DNA of 64,000 nt from Brevundimonas fluminis (GCF_003934285.1 NZ_RQWJ01000002.1:793353-857352); one strand, 5' to 3'. Shown: positions 16,937-26,602, counted from the first letter of the stretch. Numbers and translations are program-made. Notes: generated by a model not told the origin, from the sequence alone.

Positions 16937-18238
16937 TCAACCCTCGCCGAACACCCGCCGGAACACCGTGTCCACGTGCTTGGTGTGGTAGCCGAGGTCG
17001 AACAGGGCCTCGAGCTCTGCATGCGGCAGGGTGACGCGCGCATCCGCCTTGAGGAAGTCGAGGAACGCCCCCTCGCCGCGCCAGACCTTCATGGCGTTCT
17101 CTTGCACCGCGGCATAGGCGTCCTCGCGACTGACGCCCGCCTGGGTCAGGGCCAGCATGACCCGTTGCGAGAAGACGAGGCCGCCCAGACGGTCCAGGTT
17201 CTTGCGCATGTTCTCCGGATAGACGTTCAGCCGCTCGATCACGCCCGCCAGCCGGTGCAGGGCGAAGTCCAGGTGGATGCTGGCGTCCGGCCCGATGCCG
17301 CGCTCGACCGACGAGTGGCTGATGTCCCGCTCGTGCCACAGGGTGACGTTCTCCATCGCCGGCACCACGGCCGAGCGCACCAGCCGGGCCAGGCCGGTCA
17401 GGTTTTCCGTCAGGATCGGGTTGCGCTTGTGCGGCATGGCCGAGCTGCCCTTCTGACCCTTGTCGAAGAACTCCTCCGCCTCCAGCACCTCGGTGCGCTG
17501 CAGGTGGCGGATCTCGGTGGCCAGCCGTTCGATCGAGCTGGCGACGACGCCCAGCGCGGCGAACCAGGCCGCATGCCGGTCGCGCGGGATGACCTGGGTC
17601 GACGCCGGTTCGACCTGCAGGCCCATCTTCTGCGCCACGTATTCCTCCACCGCCGGATCGACGTTGGCGAAGGTGCCGACCGCGCCCGAGATGGCGCAGG
17701 TCGCGATCTCCTCCCGCGCCGCGACCAGGCGTCGCCGCGCGCGCTGGAACTCGGCGTGGTAGCCGGCCAGCTTCAGGCCGAAGGTCACCGGCTCGGCATG
17801 GATGCCGTGGCTGCGGCCGACGCAGACCGTGTCCTTGTGTTCTTTCGCGCGCGCCTCCAGCGCCGCCAGCACGCGGTCGACGCCGCCCAGCAGCAGGTCG
17901 GTCGACCGCGCCAGCTGGACCGCGAAGCAGGTGTCCAGCACGTCCGACGACGTCATGCCCTGGTGCAGGAAGCGCGCCTCCTCGCCGACGGTCTCGGACA
18001 CGTGCGTCAGAAAGGCGATGACGTCGTGCTTGGTCGTGCGCTCGATCTCGTCGATGCGGTCGGCGTCCCAGACGACGTCCTTGCCCTTGGCCCAGATCGC
18101 CTCGGCCGCCTCGACGGGGATCACGCCCAGCTCGGCCATCTTGGCGGCGGCGTGGGCCTCGATCTCGAACCAGATCGAATACTTGGTCTCCTGCGACCAG
18201 ATGGCGACGGCTTCGGGGCGGGAATAGCGGCTGATCAT
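16937..18238 (-). CDS. purB: Adenylosuccinate lyase
   Basis: Cleaves SAICAR and adenylosuccinate, releasing fumarate, in the IMP and AMP branches. The 433-residue product begins with the conserved MISRYSRPEAVAIWSQETKY. The superfamily signature GSSAMPHKRNPILTENLTGL carries the mobile catalytic Ser loop, and the catalytic His region is GMTSSDVLDT / VGRSHGIHAEPVTFG. It is the fifth pur gene in the window, separated from the purC run by the zeta inhibitor and fasciclin genes. Confidence 0.97.
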   Translation of the reverse strand: MISRYSRPEAVAIWSQETKYSIWFEIEAHAAAKMAELGVIPVEAAEAIWAKGKDVVWDADRIDEIERTTKHDVIAFLTHVSETVGEEARFLHQGMTSSDVLDTCFAVQLARSTDLLLGGVDRVLAALEARAKEHKDTVCVGRSHGIHAEPVTFGLKLAGYHAEFQRARRRLVAAREEIATCAISGAVGTFANVDPAVEEYVAQKMGLQVEPASTQVIPRDRHAAWFAALGVVASSIERLATEIRHLQRTEVLEAEEFFDKGQKGSSAMPHKRNPILTENLTGLARLVRSAVVPAMENVTLWHERDISHSSVERGIGPDASIHLDFALHRLAGVIERLNVYPENMRKNLDRLGGLVFSQRVMLALTQAGVSREDAYAAVQENAMKVWRGEGAFLDFLKADARVTLPHAELEALFDLGYHTKHVDTVFRRVFGEG

Positions 18239-18375
18239 GGGCGCGGGGTGTCGGAGCCGCAGCCCCCTGAGTCAAGCGCCGCTTGTGGATCGGCCCCGCA
18301 ATCTCGGGCGTCGGCGGCTGGTCGCGCGCGGCGGTGGAAGCTATGCCGAACCCTCAATCTTCAGGAGGCGGCCCC

Positions 18376-19041
18376 GTGGAACTCATTCTCGGCAATCTGG
18401 AGTTCTCGACCTGGTCGCTGCGTCCGTGGCTGGTGCTGAAGCGCTGCGGCGCCGACTTCACCGTCACCGAGATCCCGCTCTACGGCGGCGACTGGAAGGA
18501 ACGGCTGGCCGACATCTCGCCCTCCGGCAAGGTGCCGCTCCTCAAGGTCGACGGCGAGACGATCTGGGACTCCCTGTCGATCTGCGTCTGGGCCGCCGAG
18601 CGCTTCCCCGAGGCCGGGCTCTGGCCCTCGGACCCTCACGCCCGCTGGCTGGCCCGGTCCGTCACCTGCGAGATGCATTCCGGCTTCATGGCCCTCCGCA
18701 CCGACTGCTCCATGGGCCCGGACGCCGACGGCGTCATCCACACCATGGTCGGCCCGGATCGCGCGCCGCCGCCGAAGGGCGAAGCGGTCGCCGCCGACGT
18801 GCGCCGTCTTGTCGAGATCTTCCGCACCATGCGCGTCCGCTTCGGCGCCGGCGGACCCTGGCTGTTCGGCGAGTGGTCGATCGCCGACGCCTTCTTCACC
18901 CCGGTTGCCGCCCGCATCCGCCATTATCAGATCGACCTGCAGGCGCACGGCGACGACGGGGCGGCCCGCGCGTACTGCGAAGCGCTTCTGGACCAGCCCG
19001 ACTTTCTCGAGTGGGTCCGCCTCGCAACGGCTTCACGTTAA
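18376..19041 (+). CDS. Glutathione S-transferase family protein
   Basis: A 221-residue GST-fold protein. The N-terminal thioredoxin-like domain has LGNLEFSTWSLRPWLVL, SPSGKVPLLKVDGETIWDS with the cis-Pro (KVPLL) and the Ser-rich glutathione-binding turn; the C-terminal helical domain contains WLFGEWSIADAFFTPVAARI with the N-capping box Asp. GTG 18376 is chosen because AGGAGG sits 7 nt upstream and the protein aligns from VELILGN; longer frames upstream lack support. It resembles the maleylacetoacetate isomerase/YfcF-like cytosolic GSTs. Substrate unknown. Confidence 0.88.
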   Translation: MELILGNLEFSTWSLRPWLVLKRCGADFTVTEIPLYGGDWKERLADISPSGKVPLLKVDGETIWDSLSICVWAAERFPEAGLWPSDPHARWLARSVTCEMHSGFMALRTDCSMGPDADGVIHTMVGPDRAPPPKGEAVAADVRRLVEIFRTMRVRFGAGGPWLFGEWSIADAFFTPVAARIRHYQIDLQAHGDDGAARAYCEALLDQPDFLEWVRLATASR

Positions 19042-19132
19042 CTGCTTCGTCGAACGCCGTTTTAAGGGAACGGCCCGCATCATGCCGCATTCAGGTCGCG
19101 AGCTCGTTCGCGTCCGAACCCTGGAGCCGACC

Positions 19133-19252
19133 ATGCGCCCGCCGCTCGATCCCCGCAGCGCCTCACCCGCGGCTTCCGCCGGGATGAGCGTGTTCGTGGC
19201 GATCCTGGTCGCCTGCTGCCTTTCGGCGATCCTGCTGACCAGCCTGATCTAG
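19133..19252 (+). CDS. Possible 39-residue single-span membrane peptide
   Basis: A short frame: an 18-residue hydrophilic N terminus followed by one hydrophobic helix (MSVFVAILVACCLSAILLTS) and stop. GGAG lies 7 nt upstream of ATG 19133. An in-frame ATG at 19083 would lengthen it by 17 residues. The 3' end overlaps the convergent transglycosylase gene by 3 bp. Many real small membrane proteins look like this, but length and composition alone cannot prove it. Confidence 0.4.
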   Translation: MRPPLDPRSASPAASAGMSVFVAILVACCLSAILLTSLI

Positions 19253-20868
19253 AACCGCAGCGTCGGCTGCGTCGGCGGCGCGGTCTCCTCCGGCCGTCCC
19301 TCGACGGGCGGCGCGATCGGTTCCGGCACGAAGTCCAGCGACAGCGGAACGCCGTCCGCGCCCGCGGCCACCGCGTCCAGGGTGTTCAGCGGCCGTCCCT
19401 GGATGCGCTGATAGATCCAGTAGGCCGCCACCACCTTCTCGACGTAGTCGCGCGCCTGCGGCACGTCGATCGTCTCGATCAGCAGCAGGGGGTCGGCGTC
19501 GGGCCCCAACCTGCGGATCGCGCCCAGCATCGGCCCCGGCCCGGCGTTGTAACTGGGCACGACGCGCAGCAGATCGCCCTCGAACGCCGTCAGCCCCAGC
19601 ATGCGCAGGATGTAGCCCTGGCCCAGCCGCAGGTTCACCGGCGCGTCCCACAGGCGGCGCGGGTCGGTGACGAAGCCGCGGTCGCCGGTCATCTCCGCCG
19701 CCGTGGTCGGCATCACCTGCATCATGCCGTAGGCGCCGGCGCTGGAGACCGCCCGCGGATTGAAGCCGGTCTCCTTGCGCGCGACGGCGTAGACCAGCGA
19801 CCGCTCGATGGTGAAGCCGCCCTCCGGCTGCACGTCGGGGATGGGATAGCGCGCGGCGTCGATGCGCTCGGCCTCGCTGTTGCGCGGCGTCAGCTGGGGG
19901 GCCAGCACCCGGCCCAGTCCCCGCCACATCAGGGCGTCGTCGGGGTTCCGCGCGTCGCGCCAGCCGCGGGCGTACTCGACCCGCGCGTCCGTGGTGCGCC
20001 CGACCTCGATCAGGGCCACGGTCCGCCGCGCCTGCGCGTCGCGCTCCACGAACCGCTGCAGGGCCTCGACGCTCAACCCTTCGGGCAGACCTTCGAATTC
20101 CGGCGCGGCGACGCGGTCGGCGGCGTAGGGCCGCGGGCCGCCGCCCAGGTTCTCGATCACCGGCTCGACGCCCAGCCGGCGCAGGGCGATCTGGCCGTAG
20201 AAGGTCGCCGGCCAGCGCGCCGACAGCCGCAGCATCGGCTGGACCATGTGCGGCCGGCCGGCCCGTTCCGCCGCCCGCGAGGCCCAGAAGGCGGCGCCGG
20301 CCCGGACCCAGGCGTCCTCGACGGGATTCTCGGCCACCCGCTCGAAAGCCAGGTAGGATTCCTCGTACCGGCCCAGCCGCCAGGCCGAGAGGCCCGCCGT
20401 CCACCAGTCGCCGATGGCCACGCCCGTGTCGTAGGCGCCCGTCAGGTCGTCGGCGTTGAAGGCGACGCGGGCCGCCTTGCCGGCGTCCGATCCGGCCTCG
20501 GATTCCACGCCGCGCGGCCGTCGCGGCTCCGGCGCGCCGTCGGGCCGCCGCCGCATGGCCAGCGCATAGGCGCGCGGCGCCTCCGGAAGGTCGGCGTAGT
20601 CCTCCAGCCAGGCGGTCAGTTCCTCGAAGGTCGCCACGTGATCGGCGTGAAACAGCCGCTCGAACTCGATGGTGCCCAGCAGGATGCGGTCGCCCGCCGT
20701 CCGCGCCTGGTCGCGCGCCGCGTCCAGTTCGCCGCGTCGCAGGGAGTCGAAGGCGGTGGTGTAGCTCAGCCGGTCCGACGGGCTCAGCGCGCTGATCTGC
20801 GCCGCCGCGGGCAGGGCGGGCGCAAGGGCGGCGGCCACGATCAGGCCTGCGGCGAGTCGTCGGATCAT
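19249..20868 (-). CDS. Soluble lytic murein transglycosylase (SLT family)
   Basis: Cleaves peptidoglycan glycan strands to 1,6-anhydro products. The 539-residue protein has a signal peptide (MIRRLAAGLIVAAALAPALP) and a long alpha-helical superhelical region, as in Slt70. The C-terminal SLT domain shows ARKETGFNPRAVSSAGAYG (catalytic Glu in KETGFNP), then MMQVMPTTA and the Tyr-rich motif VPSYNAGPGPM. The start at 20868 has GGGAGGG upstream and is preferred over an in-frame ATG 18 codons earlier. It is likely periplasmic or anchored weakly to the outer membrane. Confidence 0.92.
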   Translation of the reverse strand: MIRRLAAGLIVAAALAPALPAAAQISALSPSDRLSYTTAFDSLRRGELDAARDQARTAGDRILLGTIEFERLFHADHVATFEELTAWLEDYADLPEAPRAYALAMRRRPDGAPEPRRPRGVESEAGSDAGKAARVAFNADDLTGAYDTGVAIGDWWTAGLSAWRLGRYEESYLAFERVAENPVEDAWVRAGAAFWASRAAERAGRPHMVQPMLRLSARWPATFYGQIALRRLGVEPVIENLGGGPRPYAADRVAAPEFEGLPEGLSVEALQRFVERDAQARRTVALIEVGRTTDARVEYARGWRDARNPDDALMWRGLGRVLAPQLTPRNSEAERIDAARYPIPDVQPEGGFTIERSLVYAVARKETGFNPRAVSSAGAYGMMQVMPTTAAEMTGDRGFVTDPRRLWDAPVNLRLGQGYILRMLGLTAFEGDLLRVVPSYNAGPGPMLGAIRRLGPDADPLLLIETIDVPQARDYVEKVVAAYWIYQRIQGRPLNTLDAVAAGADGVPLSLDFVPEPIAPPVEGRPEETAPPTQPTLRF

Positions 20869-20998
20869 GGCGGCCCTCCCCGAGCGGTCACCGGGCGTCC
20901 CGAAACGAACGGACCCCCTCACTTCGGCCGCCCTCGCGGCAAGCCGGGCGCCAGCCCGGCGCCCGTCCGAAATTCCGGCCCAATGGGGCGGTTTTGAG

Positions 20999-21802
20999 TC
21001 ACTGCGCCGCGTCGAATCGCGCGGCGACGTCCAGCAGGTCGGCCCAAACCTCCCGCTTGGCCTGCGGCTGGCGCAGCAGGAAGGCGGGGTGAAGCGTGGG
21101 CATGACCGGCGCCGACACGTCGCCCTCCGCCAGCCGCCACTCGCCCCAGACGCCCCGCGCGCGGGTGATGCCCTCGTCGGTCTTCAGCACCTGCCGCGCC
21201 GCCGCCGCGCCCAGGGTCAGCACCGCCTTCGGCCGCATCAACTCGAACGTCCGCTCGAGGAAAGGCGCGCAGACCGCCTGTTCCTCGGCCGTCGGAGTGC
21301 GGTTTCCCGGCGGGCGCCAGTAGACGGTGTTGGTGATGAAGGCGCGATCGGTCAGGCCGGCGGCGGCCAGCATCCGGTCCAGCAACTGCCCCGCCTTGCC
21401 CACGAACGGCTGACCCTTCAGGTCCTCCTCCGCCCCGGGACCCTCGCCGACGACCAGCAGGCCGCCGGCCGGGTCGCCCCGTCCGAACACCGCCTGACGC
21501 GCGCCCATGGTCGACAGCGGGCAGCCCTGAAACGCCGCGATCGCCGCCTGCAGCTGCTCCAGATCCAGCGCCGCGGCCGCCGCCCTTCGAGCCTCGGCCA
21601 TGGCGTCGGCGATCCCGCCGGTCGCGGCGACGCGCAGGGGCGACGCCGTCGCCGCTCCGCCGGACTTCGCCGCCGCCGCCGCCGGGCTGATCGGCCTCAG
21701 CCGGTCGACGGGCGCGTCCTCGAAGCACGCGTCCACCCCCGCCTCTGCCCAGAAGGCCATCAGCGCTTCGACGGCGCGCGAGTCGGCGGCGGGTGCGATC
21801 AT
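20999..21802 (-). CDS. Uracil-DNA glycosylase, family 4-like
   Basis: Removes uracil from DNA. The 267-residue product has an Ala-rich N-terminal extension of about 75 residues, then the UDG4 core: LVVGEGPGAEEDLKGQPFVG (motif A), ITNTVYWRPPGNRTP, and TLHPAFLLRQP (motif B). Only Cys residues in DACFED, QGCPLS and QAVCAPF are visible, so the usual four Cys of the [4Fe-4S] cluster are not all present. It is divergent from ETF-QO. Confidence 0.88.
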   Translation of the reverse strand: MIAPAADSRAVEALMAFWAEAGVDACFEDAPVDRLRPISPAAAAAKSGGAATASPLRVAATGGIADAMAEARRAAAAALDLEQLQAAIAAFQGCPLSTMGARQAVFGRGDPAGGLLVVGEGPGAEEDLKGQPFVGKAGQLLDRMLAAAGLTDRAFITNTVYWRPPGNRTPTAEEQAVCAPFLERTFELMRPKAVLTLGAAAARQVLKTDEGITRARGVWGEWRLAEGDVSAPVMPTLHPAFLLRQPQAKREVWADLLDVAARFDAAQ

Positions 21803-21883
21803 TCCGCTCAGGACTAATCCTTGACCGTCCCTGCGTCACCTCCCGATAAGGGTCGAAACTCCGTAAACACGAGGACGCGGCCC

Positions 21884-23641
21884 ATGACCGATCAAGAGCG
21901 CGAAGGCGGGGCGAAGACGGCCTGGCAGGACGCGGTGATCGACAGGCTGCCCGCGCTTGAAGCGCTGACCGGCGTCGAGCGCGAGGTCATGGAATACGAC
22001 GTCGTCGTCGTCGGCGCCGGCCCGGCCGGCCTGTCCGCCGCCATCCGCCTGAAGCAGAGGGCCGCCGCCGCCGGCAAGGAGATCAGCGTCGCGGTGCTGG
22101 AGAAGTCGGCCGAGATCGGCGGTCACATCCTGTCCGGCGCGGTCATCGATCCGAAGGCGCTGACCGAACTGTTCCCGGATTGGAAGGATCGCGGCGCGCC
22201 GCTGGAGACGCCGGTCACGAAGGACCGCTTCCTGCTTCTCGGGCCGGCCGGCCAGGCCGAGATCCCGATGCCGCTGCTGCCGCCGATCATGCACAACGAC
22301 GGCTGCTGGATCGCCTCCCTCGCCAACCTGACCCGCTGGCTGGGCGAGCAGGCCGAGGCGCTGGGCGTGGAAGTCTATCCCGGCATGGCCGCCAGCCACG
22401 TGGTCTGGGAAGAGGAGACCGGCCGCGTGAAGGGGGTCGTCGCCGGCATCTTCGGCGTCGACCGCGAGGGCAGGCCGACCGACGACTTCCAGCCCGGGAT
22501 CGAACTGCACGGCAAATACGTCTTCATCGCCGAGGGCGTCCGCGGCTCGCTGGCCAAGACCATCATGGCCAAGCATCACCTCTGCGACGCCTCCGAGCCT
22601 CAGAAGTTCGGCATCGGTCTGAAGGAGCTGTGGCAGGTCCCGGCGGAGAAGCACCGTCCCGGCCTGGTCCAGCACACCACCGGCTGGCCGCTGGACGAGA
22701 ACACCGGCGGCGGCTCCTTCCTCTACCATTTCGGCGACCGATACGTGGCCATCGGCTACGTCGTGCACCTGAACTACAGGAACCCCTGGCTGTCGCCGTT
22801 CGACGAGTTCCAGCGCTTCAAGCATCACCCGGCCATCGCCGAACATCTGGAGGGCGGCACGCGCGTCTCCTACGGCGCGCGCGCGATCACCGAGGGCGGC
22901 TTCCAGTCCGTGCCGAAGCTGGCCTTCCCGGGCGGCGCGCTGATCGGCTGCTCGGCCGGCTTCGTGAACGTGCCGCGCATCAAGGGCAGCCACAACGCCA
23001 TGAAGACCGGCATGATGGCCGCCGACGCGGCCTGGGACGCCGTCATGGCCGGCCGCTCCGGCGACGTGCTCGACGCCTATCAGGCCGCCTACGAGACCAG
23101 CTGGGTCGCGAAGGAGCTCAAGCTCGTCCGCAACGCCAAGCCCTATCTGTCGAAGTTCGGCACCACCCTGGGCGGCGCCTTCGGCGTCATGGAGATGTGG
23201 CTGGGGTCGCTGACCGGCCTGACCGTTCCCTGGACCATGAAGCACGGCAAGACCGACGCCGCCTCGACCGGTCTGGCGAAGGATCACAAGCCGATCGCCT
23301 ACCCGAAGCCGGACGGAAAGCTGTCGTTCGACAAGCTGTCGTCGGTCTTCATCTCCAACACCAATCACGCCGAGGACCAGCCCGCGCATCTTAAGCTGCT
23401 GGACCCGTCGATCCCGATCCGGGTCAACCTGCCGAAGTACGGCGAGCCCGCGCGTCTCTACTGCCCGGCGGGCGTCTACGAGGTCGTCTACGGCGACGAG
23501 GCGGCGAAGAGCGATCCGCGCTTCGTGATCAACGCCCAGAACTGCGTCCACTGCAAAACCTGCGACATCAAGGATCCGTCCCAGAACATCGTCTGGACCA
23601 CGCCGGAGGGCGGCGGCGGGCCGAACTATCCGAACATGTGA
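21884..23641 (+). CDS. Electron transfer flavoprotein-ubiquinone oxidoreductase
   Basis: Passes electrons from reduced ETF (acyl-CoA and amine dehydrogenases) to ubiquinone at the inner membrane. The 585-residue protein has the FAD dinucleotide fold YDVVVVGAGPAGLSAAIRL near residue 40, the GGHILSGAVIDP loop typical of ETF-QO, and the C-terminal [4Fe-4S] ligands LYCPAGVYEV and NCVHCKTCDIKDP, followed by the invariant WTTPEGGGGPNY. ATG 21884 is preferred over an upstream in-frame candidate because family members start near this MTDQ-type N terminus. Confidence 0.96.
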   Translation: MTDQEREGGAKTAWQDAVIDRLPALEALTGVEREVMEYDVVVVGAGPAGLSAAIRLKQRAAAAGKEISVAVLEKSAEIGGHILSGAVIDPKALTELFPDWKDRGAPLETPVTKDRFLLLGPAGQAEIPMPLLPPIMHNDGCWIASLANLTRWLGEQAEALGVEVYPGMAASHVVWEEETGRVKGVVAGIFGVDREGRPTDDFQPGIELHGKYVFIAEGVRGSLAKTIMAKHHLCDASEPQKFGIGLKELWQVPAEKHRPGLVQHTTGWPLDENTGGGSFLYHFGDRYVAIGYVVHLNYRNPWLSPFDEFQRFKHHPAIAEHLEGGTRVSYGARAITEGGFQSVPKLAFPGGALIGCSAGFVNVPRIKGSHNAMKTGMMAADAAWDAVMAGRSGDVLDAYQAAYETSWVAKELKLVRNAKPYLSKFGTTLGGAFGVMEMWLGSLTGLTVPWTMKHGKTDAASTGLAKDHKPIAYPKPDGKLSFDKLSSVFISNTNHAEDQPAHLKLLDPSIPIRVNLPKYGEPARLYCPAGVYEVVYGDEAAKSDPRFVINAQNCVHCKTCDIKDPSQNIVWTTPEGGGGPNYPNM

Positions 23642-23696
23642 CCCCGATCCGGTGCGCGGCCTTGCGAATGCCGCGGAAAGCCGGTTCCTTCCGGCC

Positions 23697-25505
23697 ATGA
23701 CCGCGCGCCTGCTCCTCGCCTTCGCCTCAACGCTCGCCCTGGCCGCCCCGGCGTGGGCGCAGGAGCCGCCCGCCCCGGGACCCGGAGCGCCGGACATCCG
23801 ACGGCCCGTGCCTGACGCAGCCCCCGACGGTCGGACGCCGGTCCCGCTGCAGGACGTCGAGCCCACGCCTCCGCCGCGCAGTCCCGAGATCTGGGAACCC
23901 GCGCCGATCGACGATCAGGGGCGCTCGGCCTACGGCCTGTTCCTGGCGGGCCGCCTGGCCGCCGCGCGCGGAGACGCCGGATCGGGCGCCGTCTACATGC
24001 GTCAGGCCCTGATGCTGACGCCGGAACAGCCCGTCGTGCGGGATCAGGCCTTCGCCACCAATCTGCTGGGCGGCGACCTGGCCTTCGCCGGCCGCGTGAC
24101 GCCGGAAGGGGAGGGGGTTCCTGCCCTGGTCACCGAGGCCGGGCGGCTGGTCACCGTGGTTCAGGCCCTTGATCGCGGCGACGCCCGGGGCGCTCTCGCC
24201 CTCGTCGACGCCCGTCCGATCGCCCGACCGCACGCGCGCGCCGGACGTCTCCTGACCCCCTGGCTGGCCGCGTCCGCCGGGGACTGGGAGCGGGCCCTCG
24301 CGCCCGTGGCCTCGCTGGGGCCAGATTCCACCACCCTGTTCCTCCGCGCCGACCGCGCCCGCATGCTGGAGATGCGCCGCCGTCACGACGAGGCGGCGTC
24401 GGAATGGGGCGTGGTGATGGGGACGTCGCTGGGCCGGCGACTCTTCGCTCTCGACTACGGCGCCTTCCTCGAGCGGCGCGGCCGGCGTGCGGAAGCCGTG
24501 GCCTTCTACGACGGAGAGATCGCCGGCGGTCAGGCGGACGAGCGCCTGATCTCCGCCCGCGCCCGCGCCGCCTCGCGCGGTCGCCCGCCCGCCGTGGGCG
24601 ACCTGCGACAGGGCGCGGCGGGCGCCCTGACCACCGCCGCCCTGCAGTCCAGCGCCGAGGGCCAGTTCGAGTTCGCCGCCGTCTACCTGCGTCTGGCCCA
24701 GGACGTGTCGCCCTCGGACCTGACCCTGCTCAACCTCGGCGACGCGCTGATGCAGGCGGGCCTCGAAGGTCCCGGCCGGGACGCGCTCGCCGGCATCTCG
24801 GCCGCCGACCCGTCCCTCTACGCCTCGGCCCAGCTGGCCGTCGGCGAAAGCCTCGTCCGCGAGGGCGAACACGAGGCCGCCCTGGTCCCCCTGACCCGCG
24901 CCGTGACGGCCGCGCCCTCGGCGCCGGCGGCCGCGCTCGCGCTGGCCGAGCGTCTCAACCACCTCGACCGTCACGCCGAGGCTCTGGAGGTTCTCGCCGG
25001 TCCCGCCTTCGGCCAGGGGGCAGCGTCGCCCGCCGCCTTGCGGGCCCGCGCCGTCGCCCTGCGCGCCCTCGGCCGCGACGCGGAGGCCGTGACGGCGCTG
25101 GAGGGCGTGCTCGCCGCCGCCCCGGACGACGCCGCGGCCCTCGGCCTGCTCGGCGGCATCTGGATCGATCAGGGCCGGGTGGAGGAGGGCGCCGCCCTCA
25201 TCGCCCGCGCCGCCGAGGCGGACCCCGGGGACGTCGCCGTTCAGGGCGCCCTGGGCTGGTCGCAGTACCGTCGGGGCCTGTTCGAGGACGCCGTGTTGAC
25301 GCTGGAGGCGGCGGTCGACGCCCGTCCGGGAGATGCGGTCGTCAACGATCATCTGGGCGACGCCTACTGGCGCGTCGGCCGCCGGCGCGAGGCGCGGTTC
25401 CAGTGGTCGCGCGCGCTCGTGCTGGATCCCGGCGCCGAGCTGGAGGCCGACCTGCGCCAGAAGCTGGAGGTCGGCCTGCCCGACGCGGCGCCGTCCGGAA
25501 CCTGA
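23697..25505 (+). CDS. Exported tetratricopeptide-repeat protein
   Basis: A 602-residue TPR protein. It has a signal peptide (MTARLLLAFASTLALAAPAWA) and a Pro-rich linker, then about a dozen degenerate TPR-like helix pairs rich in Ala/Leu/Arg. The last two repeats are clearest (ALGWSQYRRGLFEDAVLTLE and VNDHLGDAYWRVGRRREARF). It is probably a periplasmic or outer-membrane-associated scaffold. The frame ends 4 bp before the ispE start, so the two are likely co-transcribed, an arrangement seen in other alphaproteobacteria. No catalytic domain is visible. Confidence 0.88.
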   Translation: MTARLLLAFASTLALAAPAWAQEPPAPGPGAPDIRRPVPDAAPDGRTPVPLQDVEPTPPPRSPEIWEPAPIDDQGRSAYGLFLAGRLAAARGDAGSGAVYMRQALMLTPEQPVVRDQAFATNLLGGDLAFAGRVTPEGEGVPALVTEAGRLVTVVQALDRGDARGALALVDARPIARPHARAGRLLTPWLAASAGDWERALAPVASLGPDSTTLFLRADRARMLEMRRRHDEAASEWGVVMGTSLGRRLFALDYGAFLERRGRRAEAVAFYDGEIAGGQADERLISARARAASRGRPPAVGDLRQGAAGALTTAALQSSAEGQFEFAAVYLRLAQDVSPSDLTLLNLGDALMQAGLEGPGRDALAGISAADPSLYASAQLAVGESLVREGEHEAALVPLTRAVTAAPSAPAAALALAERLNHLDRHAEALEVLAGPAFGQGAASPAALRARAVALRALGRDAEAVTALEGVLAAAPDDAAALGLLGGIWIDQGRVEEGAALIARAAEADPGDVAVQGALGWSQYRRGLFEDAVLTLEAAVDARPGDAVVNDHLGDAYWRVGRRREARFQWSRALVLDPGAELEADLRQKLEVGLPDAAPSGT

Positions 25506-25509
25506 GCCC

Positions 25510-26409
25510 GTGCGCCTGCGCGCCTTCGCTCCGGCCAAGATCAACCTGTTCCTCCACGTCGCCCCGCCGCGGGTGGACGGCAAGCATCCTCTGGCCGGTC
25601 TGACCGTCTTCGCCGACGCTGGCGATCTGCTGACGCTGGACACGGAGGGACCGCCCGGTCTGCGCGTGGAAGGGCCGATGGCGGACGGCGTGCCCACGGG
25701 GGGCGACAATCTCGTGGTGCGGGCGCTCGACGCCTTTGCGGCCGCGACGGGCGAAAACGCGACCCGGCCGTCGATCGTGCTCGAGAAGCGCCTGCCCGCG
25801 GCCGCCGGGATCGGCGGCGGGACGTCGGACGCGGGGGCGGCCCTGCGACTGGCCCGCGCGGCGATGGCTCCGGGCTTGCCGGACGCCGCCCTCATGGAAA
25901 TTGCGGCGGGTCTCGGCGCCGACGGCCCGATGTGCCTTTTCCCGACGGCGACCTGGACCGAAGGACTGGGCGAGATCCTCACCCCCGAACCCCGCTTGCC
26001 GCCGCTGCACGCCGTGCTGGTCAATCCGCGCGTTCCCGTGCCGACCGGTGCGGTCTTCGCGGCCTACGACGCCGGCCCGGTGCGCGAGGCCGACAGGCCC
26101 GCGCCGCCGGACGACTGGTCGGTCGACGGCGTGCTGGCCTGGCTCGCCGGTCAGCGCAACGACCTGCAGGCGCCGGCGGAGGCGCTGCATCCCGTCGTCG
26201 GCGAGGTTCTCCGCCTCGTCCAGTCGCGTTCGGAGGTGGCCCTGACCCGGATGAGCGGGTCCGGCGCGACGGCGTTCGGCCTCTGCCGGACTGCGAAGGA
26301 GGCGGCGCGAGCCGCGGGCGGGCTCCTCCGGGACCGGCCCGATTGGTGGGTGGCAGCGGTCAGGCTTGACCAGGTCGACGGCGATCCGCGCCCGATTTCG
26401 GCGGGTTGA
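25510..26409 (+). CDS. ispE: 4-diphosphocytidyl-2-C-methyl-D-erythritol kinase
   Basis: GHMP kinase of the MEP isoprenoid pathway, phosphorylating CDP-ME at the 2-hydroxyl. The 299-residue product shows the N-terminal APAKINLFLHV, the ATP-binding glycine-rich loop LPAAAGIGGGTSDAGAALR and the C-terminal MSGSGATAFGL motif. The GTG start at 25510 follows the TPR stop closely and gives the conserved VRLRAFAPAKINL N terminus. Confidence 0.95.
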   Translation: MRLRAFAPAKINLFLHVAPPRVDGKHPLAGLTVFADAGDLLTLDTEGPPGLRVEGPMADGVPTGGDNLVVRALDAFAAATGENATRPSIVLEKRLPAAAGIGGGTSDAGAALRLARAAMAPGLPDAALMEIAAGLGADGPMCLFPTATWTEGLGEILTPEPRLPPLHAVLVNPRVPVPTGAVFAAYDAGPVREADRPAPPDDWSVDGVLAWLAGQRNDLQAPAEALHPVVGEVLRLVQSRSEVALTRMSGSGATAFGLCRTAKEAARAAGGLLRDRPDWWVAAVRLDQVDGDPRPISAG

Positions 26410-26602
26410 CGTTCGAACAACGGCCATTCTGCCGCGATCACGCCCAGATCACGGCAAGCTCAAGGTCATGTCATGCCGACGATTACTGGCCCGGAACTGA
26501 ACCGGAAATGAACGCATTGCTCGACCAAGCTTCCTGGACTGGGGGCTGATCCCAAGTGTTCCTCCCCTGAACCTTGGCTGTTCACTCTGGAAGGAGAACG
26601 AC

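Noticed and set aside
19066..19092. GGAAC-N16-CATT upstream of the small membrane peptide
   Set aside because: The -10 lacks GTT, so it does not meet the EcfG consensus.
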